From Dietzia sp. ANT_WB102 (GTDB lineage Bacteria > Actinomycetota > Actinomycetes > Mycobacteriales > Mycobacteriaceae), in the NCBI RefSeq assembly GCF_008369165.1, contig NZ_VOBA01000001.1:1543630-1607629 (forward strand): a DNA stretch of 64,000 bases, in the 5' to 3' direction. Position 1 is the stretch's first letter, and each line of letters begins with the position of its first letter. This document shows, piece by piece, positions 1 to 12,231 of this stretch. A program made the translations under genes and the position numbers. The notes beneath the pieces were generated by a model. That model was not told where the DNA came from and made no database searches. It was given only the letters and a program-made list of their open reading frames with translations.

Positions 1-118
1 GGACCTGCCGCTCGGAGTCCTGGCGGGCGAGATGAAGCAGTCCATCCCGGTGCCCGGCACCGTCGAGGGCAATCGCGGGTGGCCGATGACCCCCGCCTCT
101 GAAGGGGGACGTGGATGA
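1..118 (+). CDS. C-terminal end of an Mce-family protein (MceD position), partial
   Basis: Only the last 38 codons are in the window, in the frame that starts at base 2 and ends with TGA at 116-118. The tail is rich in Pro and Gly and shows no domain by itself. Its stop overlaps the ATG of the next gene in an ATGA junction, the same junction used between the next two mce genes. It is therefore very probably the preceding member of the mce operon, which in the usual A-B-C-D-E-F order would be MceD. The assignment rests on position, not on residues. Confidence 0.6.
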   Translation, partial: DLPLGVLAGEMKQSIPVPGTVEGNRGWPMTPASEGGRG

Positions 119-1368
119 CCTACTTCACGGCCACGTTTGTCCGCGCCGGCCGCGCGCTGGGCGCCGCCGCCCTCGTCGCGGCGCTAGCAGCCGGATGCTC
201 CCTGAACCTGGAGGACTACACCCTGCCGGGCGGCGCGGACGTCGGCGACGATCCCATGGAGGTCGCCGTCCAGTTCGACGACGTGCTCGACCTGGTGCTG
301 CAGTCATCGGTGAAGGTCAACGGGCTGGACGCCGGACGGGTCACCGGAATCTCGCTCGCTGAAGACGGGTGGACCGCGCAGGTCGACATCGTTCTGCGGA
401 ATGGTCTCGAGCTGCCGGCCAACACCGAGGCCTCAATTCAGCAGACCAACCTGCTGGGGGAGAAGTTCGTTCAGCTCACGCCGCCGAAGGATGAGGCACC
501 GCACGGGCGGCTGACGGACGGGGACGTCATCTCCACCTCCAACACCCGCACGGCGACCGATATCGAGCAGGTCCTCGGCGCCCTGTCGCTTCTACTCAAC
601 GGCGGTGGCGTCGATCAGTTGCAGCCGATCGTGTCGGAGTTGCTGAAGGTGACGGACGGCCGCGAGGAGGGCCTCACCGAGACCCTCCGCTCCGCAGACG
701 AGCTCATCTCCGGGCTCAACCGTCAGCGCGACAGCATCACGGCCGCGCTCGACGGCGTGAACCTGATGACCTCGCGGGCCAACGACCAACGCCAGCAGAT
801 CCAGGCCGCTCTCGACGAACTCCCCGCCGGCGTGGCCGTCCTGGAGGAGCAACGCCCCCAGTTCGTGGAGATGTTGCGCCGGATCGACGCCCTCGGAGAA
901 GTGGGGTCCAACATTCTATTGACCAGCCGTGAGGACCTGATCGCCGACCTGCGCGCGCTGCGCCCGGTACTGCAGTACCTCGGGGAGTCCACGCCCGACC
1001 TCATCGAGCTCGCTGGCTTTGTGCCCACCTTCCCGTTCCCGGACTCGTCGATCCCCTCGACCGTCGGCGGGTCCGCCAACGTGTTCCTGTCCATTGACGC
1101 GACCATTTCCGAGACGCTCCGCAATCTCGGTGCCAACCAAGGTGACCCGGTGCCCGTGCGGCCGACCACCACCCGCGGTCCCTACAACGTGGACCCCGGT
1201 AACCCGTGGGAGGGGACCAACGGCCCGGACCGGCGGACGACCATCGTGCTGCCGCTGCTGCCGGTCCCCCCAGTCATGGACCGGGCCGTCGTGCCCAGAC
1301 CCGCACCGGGTACCTCGGAGTTCTCTGAGACGTACCTGCCCGAGCCAGGGGAGCCCGGATACCGATGA
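115..1368 (+). CDS. MceE-type lipoprotein of an Mce lipid-import system
   Basis: This 417-residue protein has a signal peptide (hydrophobic about residues 14-27) and a lipobox LAAGC with the lipidated Cys at 28. An MCE/MlaD domain follows at about 45-130, with the typical segment around 'VNGLDAGRVTGI', then a long helical region to about 300 and a Pro-rich tail. In Mce complexes the E subunit is the lipoprotein member of the hetero-oligomer that carries lipids (sterols or fatty acids) across the periplasm-like space to a YrbE/Mkl-type ABC permease. It sits between the MceD end and MceF with ATGA overlaps on both sides, so translation is coupled. The transported lipid cannot be read from sequence. 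Confidence 0.9.
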   Translation: MTYFTATFVRAGRALGAAALVAALAAGCSLNLEDYTLPGGADVGDDPMEVAVQFDDVLDLVLQSSVKVNGLDAGRVTGISLAEDGWTAQVDIVLRNGLELPANTEASIQQTNLLGEKFVQLTPPKDEAPHGRLTDGDVISTSNTRTATDIEQVLGALSLLLNGGGVDQLQPIVSELLKVTDGREEGLTETLRSADELISGLNRQRDSITAALDGVNLMTSRANDQRQQIQAALDELPAGVAVLEEQRPQFVEMLRRIDALGEVGSNILLTSREDLIADLRALRPVLQYLGESTPDLIELAGFVPTFPFPDSSIPSTVGGSANVFLSIDATISETLRNLGANQGDPVPVRPTTTRGPYNVDPGNPWEGTNGPDRRTTIVLPLLPVPPVMDRAVVPRPAPGTSEFSETYLPEPGEPGYR

Positions 1369-2609
1369 GCAAGACACTGAGAGCCCAGCTCATCGCCTTC
1401 TGTGTTATCGCCGCGCTCGGCGTGACCTACGTCGGCGCCAAATACGTTCGCCTGCCCTCCCTGTTGGGCATCGGGCAATACACGGTCCACCTCGACCTGC
1501 CCGACACCGGCGGTGTGTTCACTAACGCGGCCGTCAATTACCGCGGTACGCCCGTCGGGCGTGTGGGGGAGCTGAAGCTGACCAACGACGGTGTGCGGAT
1601 CGAACTGGACCTGGACTCCAGTGCCCCCGACATCCCCGCAGACACGGTAGCCGTGGTCGCCAACCGTTCGGCGATCGGCGAGCAATACGTCGACTTGCGG
1701 CCCAACAGCTACTCGGAGCCATACCTTCAGGACGGGGACGTGGTCTCCGCCGGTCGTGAGGCGCTTCCGGTCCGGGTGGAGGACCTGCTCGCCTCGGTCG
1801 ACGACCTCTCACGCTCGGTGCCGCTGGACGACCTCAAGGTGGTGGTCGACGAACTCGGCAAGGCGGTCGAGGGCCGCGGTCCTCAGCTCCAACGACTGTC
1901 CGACTCCTTGATCCGACTCTCCGACGAGGGCGTGCGCACCATGCCCCAGCTGCAGGCGCTGATCCGTGACGGGGCAACCGTCCTGAACACCCAGGCAGAC
2001 CAGTCGGGGGAGATCATCAACTTCTCGCGCGACCTCCGGACCGTGACGGAAGCGCTACGTGATTCTGACTCCGACCTCGAACGGCTCATCACCACCGCCC
2101 CCGAGTTCGCCGACGAGACCCGGTATCTCGTGGAGAACTCGGGCGAGCCGCTCTCCCGGACGGTGGGCAATCTGTCCACCACGATGAAGACGATCGACCC
2201 GCTCGCTCCGTCTTTCGTGGTGTTGTTGCAATTGCTGCCAGCGCTGTCCGGAGGTGGCCTCTCCGTCGCGCCGGGGGATGGCACTATCCACTTCGGTCTG
2301 GTGCTGGAGATGGATAACCCGACACCCTGTACCCAGGGGTACGAGGGAACGTACGAGATCATCGAGCAGATGAAGGCTCAGGACCCGGCGTTCGACCCGC
2401 AGGAGCAGAGCTTCCCGCCCAACTACGACGCGCGGTGCACGGTGCCGTTCGGCAGTCCCACCGCGGTCCGCGGCGCCGACCGGGTCGAATACGCCCACCC
2501 GGACGTCACTCAGCCATGGGACGCCAAGCCCAAGATCGATCCGGATCGGTTGAACCTGTCCGTGGCCGCCGAGCAGCTCGCAGTCCTCCAGGGGTTGATC
2601 CCGCGGTGA
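1365..2609 (+). CDS. MceF-type protein of an Mce lipid-import system
   Basis: This 414-residue protein has one N-terminal membrane anchor (about residues 7-26) followed by the phrase 'LPSLLGIGQYTVHLDLP' that opens the MCE/MlaD domain (about 36-112, with 'VNYRGTPVGRVGEL' and 'IGEQYVDLRP'). A long helical stretch and a soluble C-terminal part follow. No lipobox is present, which fits MceF rather than MceE. It is the sixth and last core Mce subunit and overlaps mceE by ATGA at 1365-1368. The two Mas-like genes downstream complete the usual operon. Mce complexes import lipids in mycolic-acid bacteria; the substrate here is unknown. Confidence 0.9.
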   Translation: MSKTLRAQLIAFCVIAALGVTYVGAKYVRLPSLLGIGQYTVHLDLPDTGGVFTNAAVNYRGTPVGRVGELKLTNDGVRIELDLDSSAPDIPADTVAVVANRSAIGEQYVDLRPNSYSEPYLQDGDVVSAGREALPVRVEDLLASVDDLSRSVPLDDLKVVVDELGKAVEGRGPQLQRLSDSLIRLSDEGVRTMPQLQALIRDGATVLNTQADQSGEIINFSRDLRTVTEALRDSDSDLERLITTAPEFADETRYLVENSGEPLSRTVGNLSTTMKTIDPLAPSFVVLLQLLPALSGGGLSVAPGDGTIHFGLVLEMDNPTPCTQGYEGTYEIIEQMKAQDPAFDPQEQSFPPNYDARCTVPFGSPTAVRGADRVEYAHPDVTQPWDAKPKIDPDRLNLSVAAEQLAVLQGLIPR

Positions 2610-2662
2610 CGCCGCGACCGGGCGATGATCGGGCACGAGGGGGTTCCGGTACCGTCGCCGCC

Positions 2663-3328
2663 ATGAGATCTGAGGAGACGAGCGCGGGAGCCGACGCCGG
2701 GGGCAGTGTCCCGAGGTGGCTGACGATCGTGTCCATCGTGGTCCTGGTCGCCGGCCTGGCCACGCTGGGGGTGTTCGGCGTCCGGTACCTCCAGGCGAGG
2801 TCGGACCAGGAGGTCGCGCAGGAGCGTGAGGCGGTCGCGGATGTCGCCGCCCAGGTCATCATCAACGCCTTCAGTTTCGATCACCGCAGCGTGGACGATT
2901 CTCTCGAGCAGCTAGCCGCGTCGTCGACGGGGGATTTCCTCGCCGAGCAGGAACAGTGGGCCGGGGACGTACGCACGCGTGTCACGGAGCAGAAGGCGGT
3001 CACCACGGCGACGGTCTCGCACACTGCGGTCGAGGAGCTCGACCGCGAAGCCGGGGACGCGGCGGTGTTGGTTGTATTCACCGCGCACTCCGAGCGCGAA
3101 GGCCAGGAGGACATCACCGGCCGTCAGGCGATGCGTGTGGACCTCACGTTGGAGGACGGGCAGTGGAAGGCCGACGCGGTCAACCAGGTGGGTGTGACCG
3201 TCCCGGTCGGACAGTCCAGCCAGTCAGTGCAGGAACTGCGGACGCCCGGGACCGACCGCGCACCACAGGACCCGGCCGGGGAGAAGGAGTCGTCCACCCC
3301 GGCGCCGACCACTTCCGCCGGGCGATGA
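2663..3328 (+). CDS. Mce-associated membrane protein (Mas type), first copy
   Basis: With ATG 2663 the product has 221 residues: a short charged N-terminus, one transmembrane segment (about 18-41), and an extracytoplasmic domain of about 110 residues with the look of Mas proteins (NTF2-like fold; region near 'FSFDHRSVDDSLEQLAA'), then a Pro/Ser/Thr-rich tail. Mas proteins sit at the end of mce operons and stabilise the transporter. An alternative GTG start at 2606 overlaps the mceF stop (GTGA) and has AGGGG about 11 bases upstream; it would add 19 residues. ATG 2663 has a weak ribosome site, so the true start is uncertain. Confidence 0.8.
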   Translation: MRSEETSAGADAGGSVPRWLTIVSIVVLVAGLATLGVFGVRYLQARSDQEVAQEREAVADVAAQVIINAFSFDHRSVDDSLEQLAASSTGDFLAEQEQWAGDVRTRVTEQKAVTTATVSHTAVEELDREAGDAAVLVVFTAHSEREGQEDITGRQAMRVDLTLEDGQWKADAVNQVGVTVPVGQSSQSVQELRTPGTDRAPQDPAGEKESSTPAPTTSAGR

Positions 3329-3347
3329 GAAGGAACGGGACAAACTG

Positions 3348-4019
3348 ATGCCACCCATCAAGAGGACCCCGAAATCTGTCACCCCGCCGGCCCGGCGACG
3401 ACTGGCTGGCCACGGCGGACCGACCCGTCCGGAGACCACCCCGCGGGTTGGGCAGACCGGAGACGACGAGGTGCGCGCGCGCACGACACGCGACGGATCC
3501 AGGGAAGCGGCAGTTCGTCGTCGTCCCCAGGCCCGGACGCTCACCTACGCCGCTCTAACGGTGGGGGTCGTGGCCGGAGTCACGGGGGCGTTCCTGGCGA
3601 CCGAGCCAGGCGTCTCGGTCGAGAACCGGGCATTTGTCGACCGGGCAGCCACCGACGAGGTTCTCGCCGCCGCGACGACCAACGTCCAACGGCTCGTGGC
3701 GATCGACCACGAGAAACTCGACGACTACCACGACTCCCTCGGCGAGTTCCTGACCCCAGCGCTCGTGGAGGAACTCGACAAGAACTGGCCGGCCCTGCGC
3801 GACAGCTACGAGCAGACCGCCACCACCGTGGATGCGGAGGTGCGTGAGGCCGGACTGTCCTACCTGCAGGACGACAAGGCCGAGGTCCTGCTGGTCCAGG
3901 ACGTGTCGATGTCACGGGACGGTGTAGCCGCAGGGAGCACCAGCGGCACGTATCTGGTCGGTCTCGACAAGGTCGACGGCGTGTGGAAACTGTCGCGAAT
4001 TCCGGATCTGCCCTCCTGA
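3348..4019 (+). CDS. Mce-associated membrane protein (Mas type), second copy
   Basis: This 223-residue protein has a basic, disordered cytoplasmic N-terminus (about 1-62, many Arg and Pro), one transmembrane helix (about 63-84) and an external domain with the same plan as the preceding gene ('VQRLVAIDHEKLDDYHDSL' resembles the corresponding Mas segment). The start ATG is preceded by an AAGGAACGGG ribosome site. The gene follows the first Mas gene by 19 bases and ends the operon. Two Mas-like proteins after MceF is common in mycolic-acid actinomycetes. Its exact role is inferred from context only. Confidence 0.8.
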   Translation: MPPIKRTPKSVTPPARRRLAGHGGPTRPETTPRVGQTGDDEVRARTTRDGSREAAVRRRPQARTLTYAALTVGVVAGVTGAFLATEPGVSVENRAFVDRAATDEVLAAATTNVQRLVAIDHEKLDDYHDSLGEFLTPALVEELDKNWPALRDSYEQTATTVDAEVREAGLSYLQDDKAEVLLVQDVSMSRDGVAAGSTSGTYLVGLDKVDGVWKLSRIPDLPS

Positions 4020-4240
4020 TGAGGGGCGACTTGCAGCCGATCCCGCAACCGACCGCGCCGGTTCCTTGACGAACGGGCTTTCACCCGTCACCCTTTAGGG
4101 GCATCGGGCTGGTTCCAGACAGTCCGGGTGCGACGTCCCGACCGGGGGCCGATGAGGCGAAAGCCACGAGGGCAACCAGCGCAGAGACGGACGCCGCGCC
4201 ACGCACGCGAACAGCCTCCGGGGGCAACTCCGTAGAAGGC

Positions 4241-4269
4241 TGGACTTTGTCGCCGCCTTCCGATAGATT
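4241..4269 (+). promoter_or_regulatory. Candidate rpoB promoter
   Basis: TGGACT at 4241-4246 and TAGATT at 4264-4269 are separated by 17 bases. Each matches the SigA consensus at four of six positions. This would give a start near 4276 and a leader of about 180 bases. It is the best sigma-70-like pair I found upstream of rpoB. A second promoter near the AT-rich palindrome at 4401 is possible. Confidence 0.5.
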
Positions 4270-4400
4270 AGGTCGTTGCGCTGGCTGCTATTTGCCCTCC
4301 CGTCCGTCCGTGACGGCTCACTCCCGGTTTCACCGGGTGATTTCCGAGCCTGTACGTACCGCGGCGGACCAGGGTGGATACCCGTCGGCGGACCGCTCGC

Positions 4401-4434
4401 AGATATATCTGTGATCACCGCCCGTGGTGATCAC
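4401..4434. repeat. Tandem palindromes just upstream of the rpoB ribosome site
   Basis: AGATATATCT (4401-4410) is a perfect 10-bp palindrome. It is followed without a gap by GTGATCACC (4411-4419), a 6-base loop and GGTGATCAC (4426-4434), a perfect 9-bp inverted repeat. The repeat ends 10 bases before the ribosome site of rpoB. It could be an operator or an RNA hairpin that controls access to the TTG start. Confidence 0.75.
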
Positions 4435-4457
4435 GTGAGGTGCTGGAAGGACCCATC

Positions 4458-7400
4458 TTGGCAGTCTCCCGCCAGACCACGTCAGTCTCCACCGTTCCCG
4501 GTGCGCCCCGGAGAGTTTCGTTCGCGAAGCTCACCGAGCCGTTGCCGGTGCCGGGACTGCTCGACCTCCAGACGGAGTCGTTCGAGTGGTTCATCGGTTC
4601 GGAGGAGTGGCAAGAGAGGGCCGCCTCGCGCGGCACCACGAACCTCGAGGGAGGCCTGGAGTCCATCCTCAAGGAGATCTCCCCGATCGAGGACTTCTCC
4701 GGATCCATGTCGCTCTCGTTCTCGGAGCCCTATTTCGAAGAGGTCAAGGCATCCCTTGAGGATTGCCGTGAGAAGGACCGGACCTACGAGGCCCCGCTGT
4801 TCGTCACGGCCGAGTTCGAGAACACTGAGACCGGCGAGATCAAGTCCCAGACCGTCTTCATGGGTGATTTCCCCATGATGACCGACAAGGGCACGTTCAT
4901 CATCAACGGCACCGAGCGGGTCGTCGTCTCCCAGCTCGTCCGGTCGCCGGGCGTGTACTTCGACCGCTCGCGCGACAAGTCCACGGAGAGGGACGTCCAC
5001 TCCGTCAAGGTCATCCCGTCACGTGGTGCGTGGCTCGAGTTCGACGTGGACAAGCGCGACACCGTCGGCGTCCGCATTGACCGTAAGCGTCGCCAGTCGG
5101 TCACCGTGCTACTCAAGGCTCTCGGGTGGACCACCACCGAGATCAAGGAGCGCTACGGTTTCTCCGAGATCATGATGTCCACGCTCGAGAAGGACACGGT
5201 CGAGGACACCGACCAGGCCCTGCTCGAGATCTACCGCAAACTGCGCCCGGGTGAGCCGCCGACCCGCGAGTCCGCCGAGGCGCTCCTGGAGAACCTGTTT
5301 TTCAAGGAGAAGCGTTACGACCTGGCCCGGGTCGGCCGCTACAAGGTCAACCGCAAGCTCGGCCTGCCCGACCCCGAGGGGGATGCCACCACCACGCTCA
5401 CGCGTGAGGACATCGCCGCCACCATCGAGTACCTGGTCCGTCTCCACGCGGGCGAGAACTCGATGCAGGTGTCCGGGGGCCGAGAGGTGCCGGTCGAGGT
5501 CGACGATATCGACCACTTCGGTAACCGTCGCCTGCGTACCGTGGGTGAGCTCATCCAGAACCAGGTCCGCGTGGGCCTGTCCCGCATGGAGCGTGTCGTC
5601 CGCGAGCGCATGACCACGCAGGACTCCGAGGCGATCACCCCGCAGTCGCTCATCAACATCAGGCCCATCACCGCGGCGCTGAAGGAGTTCTTCGGAACCT
5701 CCCAGATGTCGCAGTTCATGGACCAGAACAACCCGCTGTCGGGCCTGACCCACAAGCGTCGTCTCTCCGCGCTGGGGCCCGGTGGCCTGTCGCGTGAGCG
5801 CGCCGGCCTTGAGGTGCGCGACGTCCACGCCTCGCACTACGGCCGCATGTGTCCGATCGAGACCCCCGAGGGTCCGAACATCGGTCTGATCGGTTCACTC
5901 TCGGTCTATGCCCGGGTCAACCCGTTCGGGTTCATCGAGACCCCGTACCGCCGGGTCATCGACGGGGTCGTCACCGACCAGGTGGACTACCTGACTGCGG
6001 ACGAGGAGGACCGTTACGTCGTCGCGCAGGCCAACTCTGAGATCGACGCAGAGGGCAACTTCGTCGAGGACCGGATCCTCGTACGCAAGAAGCACGGCGA
6101 TGTCGAGATGGTCCAGCCCGGCGATGTGAACTACATGGACGTTTCGCCGCGCCAGATGGTCTCCGTGGCCACCGCGATGATCCCGTTCCTCGAGCATGAC
6201 GACGCCAACCGAGCCCTCATGGGGGCGAACATGCAGCGGCAGTCCGTCCCGCTCGTGCGTTCCGAGGCGCCGCTCGTCGGTACCGGTATGGAGCTGCGTG
6301 CGGCCGTGGACGCCGGCGACGTGGTCGTCAACACCAGCCCGGGCATGGTGGAGGAGGTCTCGGCCGACTTCATCACCGTGATGGACGACGACGGTGGTCG
6401 CCAGACCTACCGCCTGGCCAAGTTCGCCCGCTCGAACCAGGGCACGTGTTCCAACCAGCGGCCGATCGTGGACGAGGGTGACCGGGTCGAGGCCGGACAG
6501 GTCTTGGCGGACGGCCCCTGCACCGAGAACGGCGAGATGGCGCTGGGCAAGAACCTGCTCGTCGCGATCATGCCGTGGGAGGGCCACAACTACGAGGACG
6601 CGATCATCCTCTCGCAGCGCCTGGTGGAGGAGGACGTGCTCACGTCCATCCACATCGAGGAGCACGAGATCGATGCCCGCGACACCAAGCTGGGCGCCGA
6701 GGAGATCACGCGGGATATCCCGAACGTCTCCGACGAGGTCCTGGCGGATCTCGACGACCGCGGGATCGTGCGCATCGGCGCCGAGGTCCGTGACGGTGAC
6801 GTGCTCGTCGGCAAGGTCACGCCCAAGGGCGAGACCGAGCTGACGCCGGAGGAGCGCCTGCTGCGCGCCATCTTCGGTGAGAAGGCGCGCGAGGTGCGCG
6901 ACACCTCGCTCAAGGTGCCCCACGGCGAGTCCGGCAAGGTCATCGGCGTCCGCGTGTTCTCGCGGGACGACGACGACGATCTGCCCCCCGGCGTCAACGA
7001 GCTGGTGCGCGTGTACGTGGCGCAGAAGCGCAAGATCCAGGACGGCGACAAGCTCGCCGGCCGCCACGGTAACAAGGGCGTCATCGGCAAGATCCTCCCC
7101 GCGGAGGACATGCCGTTCATGCCCGACGGCACGCCGGTGGACATCGTCCTCAATACGCACGGTGTCCCTCGTCGTATGAACATCGGTCAGATCATGGAGA
7201 CCCACCTCGGTTGGCTGGCCAAGGCCGGCTGGGAGGTGCCGCGTGAGGCGGACGGCTCCCTGCCCGAGTGGGCGGCCAAGCTGCCGGAGGAGATCCACAG
7301 CGTCGAGGCCGGCACCAATACGGCCACCCCCGTCTTTGACGGCGCGGCGGACACGGAGATCACCGGACTGCTCGGCTGCACCCTGCCGAACCGTGACGGT

Positions 7401-7946
7401 GAGCGCATGGTCCAGGCCGACGGCAAGGCGACCCTCTTCGACGGTCGCTCCGGCGAGCCCTTCCCGTACCCGGTGGCCGTGGGCTACATGTACATCCTCA
7501 AGCTGCACCACCTCGTGGATGACAAGATCCACGCCCGCTCGACCGGTCCGTACTCGATGATCACCCAGCAGCCGCTCGGCGGTAAGGCCCAGTTCGGTGG
7601 CCAGCGCTTCGGTGAGATGGAGTGCTGGGCGATGCAGGCCTACGGCGCCGCGTACACGCTGCAGGAGCTGCTCACCATCAAGTCCGACGACGTCGTGGGC
7701 CGCGTGAAGGTCTACGAGGCGATCGTCAAGGGCGAGAACATCCCGGAGCCGGGTATTCCCGAGTCCTTCAAGGTGCTTCTCAAGGAGTTGCAGTCGCTGT
7801 GCCTCAACGTCGAGGTGCTCTCCAGCGACGGCCAGGCAGTCTCCCTGGGTGATGGAGACGACGACGACCTCGACCGCACCGCCGCGAACCTGGGGATCAA
7901 CCTCTCGCGCGATGAGTCCTCGGCGGCCGACGAGCTGGCCCAGTAG
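4458..7946 (+). CDS. rpoB: DNA-directed RNA polymerase subunit beta
   Basis: The beta subunit forms, with beta', the catalytic core of RNA polymerase. The product has 1162 residues, the usual actinobacterial length. I chose the TTG at 4458 because GGAAGGA lies 6 bases upstream and because the N-terminus then matches mycobacterial RpoB, which also uses TTG; the GTG at 4440 has no ribosome site. Clear family blocks are '[13 protein letters not shown]' near the start, the rifampicin region (residues about 412-442, '[12 protein letters not shown]', '[14 protein letters not shown]') and the C-terminal '[19 protein letters not shown]'. The rifampicin residues equivalent to E. coli Q513, D516, H526 and S531 are wild type. 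The residue equivalent to L511 is Met (M417). rpoC follows 126 bases downstream and is probably co-transcribed. Confidence 0.99.
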   Translation: MAVSRQTTSVSTVPGAPRRVSFAKLTEPLPVPGLLDLQTESFEWFIGSEEWQERAASRGTTNLEGGLESILKEISPIEDFSGSMSLSFSEPYFEEVKASLEDCREKDRTYEAPLFVTAEFENTETGEIKSQTVFMGDFPMMTDKGTFIINGTERVVVSQLVRSPGVYFDRSRDKSTERDVHSVKVIPSRGAWLEFDVDKRDTVGVRIDRKRRQSVTVLLKALGWTTTEIKERYGFSEIMMSTLEKDTVEDTDQALLEIYRKLRPGEPPTRESAEALLENLFFKEKRYDLARVGRYKVNRKLGLPDPEGDATTTLTREDIAATIEYLVRLHAGENSMQVSGGREVPVEVDDIDHFGNRRLRTVGELIQNQVRVGLSRMERVVRERMTTQDSEAITPQSLINIRPITAALKEFFGTSQMSQFMDQNNPLSGLTHKRRLSALGPGGLSRERAGLEVRDVHASHYGRMCPIETPEGPNIGLIGSLSVYARVNPFGFIETPYRRVIDGVVTDQVDYLTADEEDRYVVAQANSEIDAEGNFVEDRILVRKKHGDVEMVQPGDVNYMDVSPRQMVSVATAMIPFLEHDDANRALMGANMQRQSVPLVRSEAPLVGTGMELRAAVDAGDVVVNTSPGMVEEVSADFITVMDDDGGRQTYRLAKFARSNQGTCSNQRPIVDEGDRVEAGQVLADGPCTENGEMALGKNLLVAIMPWEGHNYEDAIILSQRLVEEDVLTSIHIEEHEIDARDTKLGAEEITRDIPNVSDEVLADLDDRGIVRIGAEVRDGDVLVGKVTPKGETELTPEERLLRAIFGEKAREVRDTSLKVPHGESGKVIGVRVFSRDDDDDLPPGVNELVRVYVAQKRKIQDGDKLAGRHGNKGVIGKILPAEDMPFMPDGTPVDIVLNTHGVPRRMNIGQIMETHLGWLAKAGWEVPREADGSLPEWAAKLPEEIHSVEAGTNTATPVFDGAADTEITGLLGCTLPNRDGERMVQADGKATLFDGRSGEPFPYPVAVGYMYILKLHHLVDDKIHARSTGPYSMITQQPLGGKAQFGGQRFGEMECWAMQAYGAAYTLQELLTIKSDDVVGRVKVYEAIVKGENIPEPGIPESFKVLLKELQSLCLNVEVLSSDGQAVSLGDGDDDDLDRTAANLGINLSRDESSAADELAQ

Positions 7947-8004
7947 GCGGGAGGGCGGCCCACGCCGCCCCAGCCCCGCACCCGACAGATTCGAGTTCCA
8001 CCTC

Positions 8005-8044
8005 GGCGGGCCCCATACCGGCCCCACCCCGGAAGGGGCCCGCC
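8005..8044 (+). promoter_or_regulatory. Long hairpin between rpoB and rpoC
   Basis: GGCGGGCCCC (8005-8014) and GGGGCCCGCC (8035-8044) form a perfect 10-bp stem, and the loop holds a second pairing CCGG/CCGG (8018-8021 with 8029-8032). No T-run follows, and the rpoC ribosome site (AAGGA, 8060-8064) lies just downstream. It may be a partial terminator, an RNA processing site or an mRNA stabiliser that sets the rpoB:rpoC ratio. Confidence 0.6.
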
Positions 8045-8072
8045 ATCATCCCACCCGGGAAAGGACGCCTAC

Positions 8073-12032
<3,960 letters not shown>

Positions 12033-12073
12033 TCGGCCCGCGTGACCGTCTGACGGTCGCGCGTCACCGCCAC

Positions 12074-12113
12074 CACCGGACCCCCGAGCGCATTGCGCGC
12101 CGGGGGTCCGGTG
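12074..12113 (+). terminator. Terminator after rpoC
   Basis: CACCGGACCCCCG (12074-12086) and CGGGGGTCCGGTG (12101-12113) form a perfect 13-bp stem with a 14-base loop, 42 bases after the rpoC stop. There is no U-tract, which is usual for terminators in high-GC actinobacteria. Confidence 0.8.
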
Positions 12114-12231
12114 CGCTTCTCCGGCCGTGTGCGCCACTGTGGCGAACGTGTTCTAGACTTTCCCGATGTGCCCGTCGCCGCCCGCGACATCGCCGACGGT
12201 GGGCCGACGACCATGAAGGAGGCGATCGACC

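Larger units (their letters stand above)
4020..4457 (+). other. 438-base intergenic region with the rpoB leader
   Basis: This stretch has no plausible gene. It holds the weak hairpin AACCG/CGGTT (4047-4063) after the mce operon, a candidate rpoB promoter at 4241-4269, a perfect small hairpin CCCGGT/ACCGGG at 4323-4337, an AT-rich palindrome AGATATATCT at 4401-4410, a 9-bp inverted repeat at 4411-4434 and the ribosome site GGAAGGA at 4445-4451. The predicted rpoB leader is about 180 bases and looks structured. Confidence 0.6.

Noticed and set aside
4440-4457. GTG 4440 as the rpoB start
   Set aside because: It overlaps the leader just before the GGAAGGA ribosome site. TTG 4458 has ideal spacing and matches the start used in mycobacteria.
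5691-5790. Rifampicin-resistance mutation in rpoB
   Set aside because: The positions equal to Q513, D516, H526 and S531 of E. coli are wild type. Only the L511 position differs (Met), which is reported as a variant and not as resistance.
5895-8027. Long minus-strand frame across rpoB
   Set aside because: Same reason: an antisense shadow of rpoB with no ribosome site and no recognisable motif.
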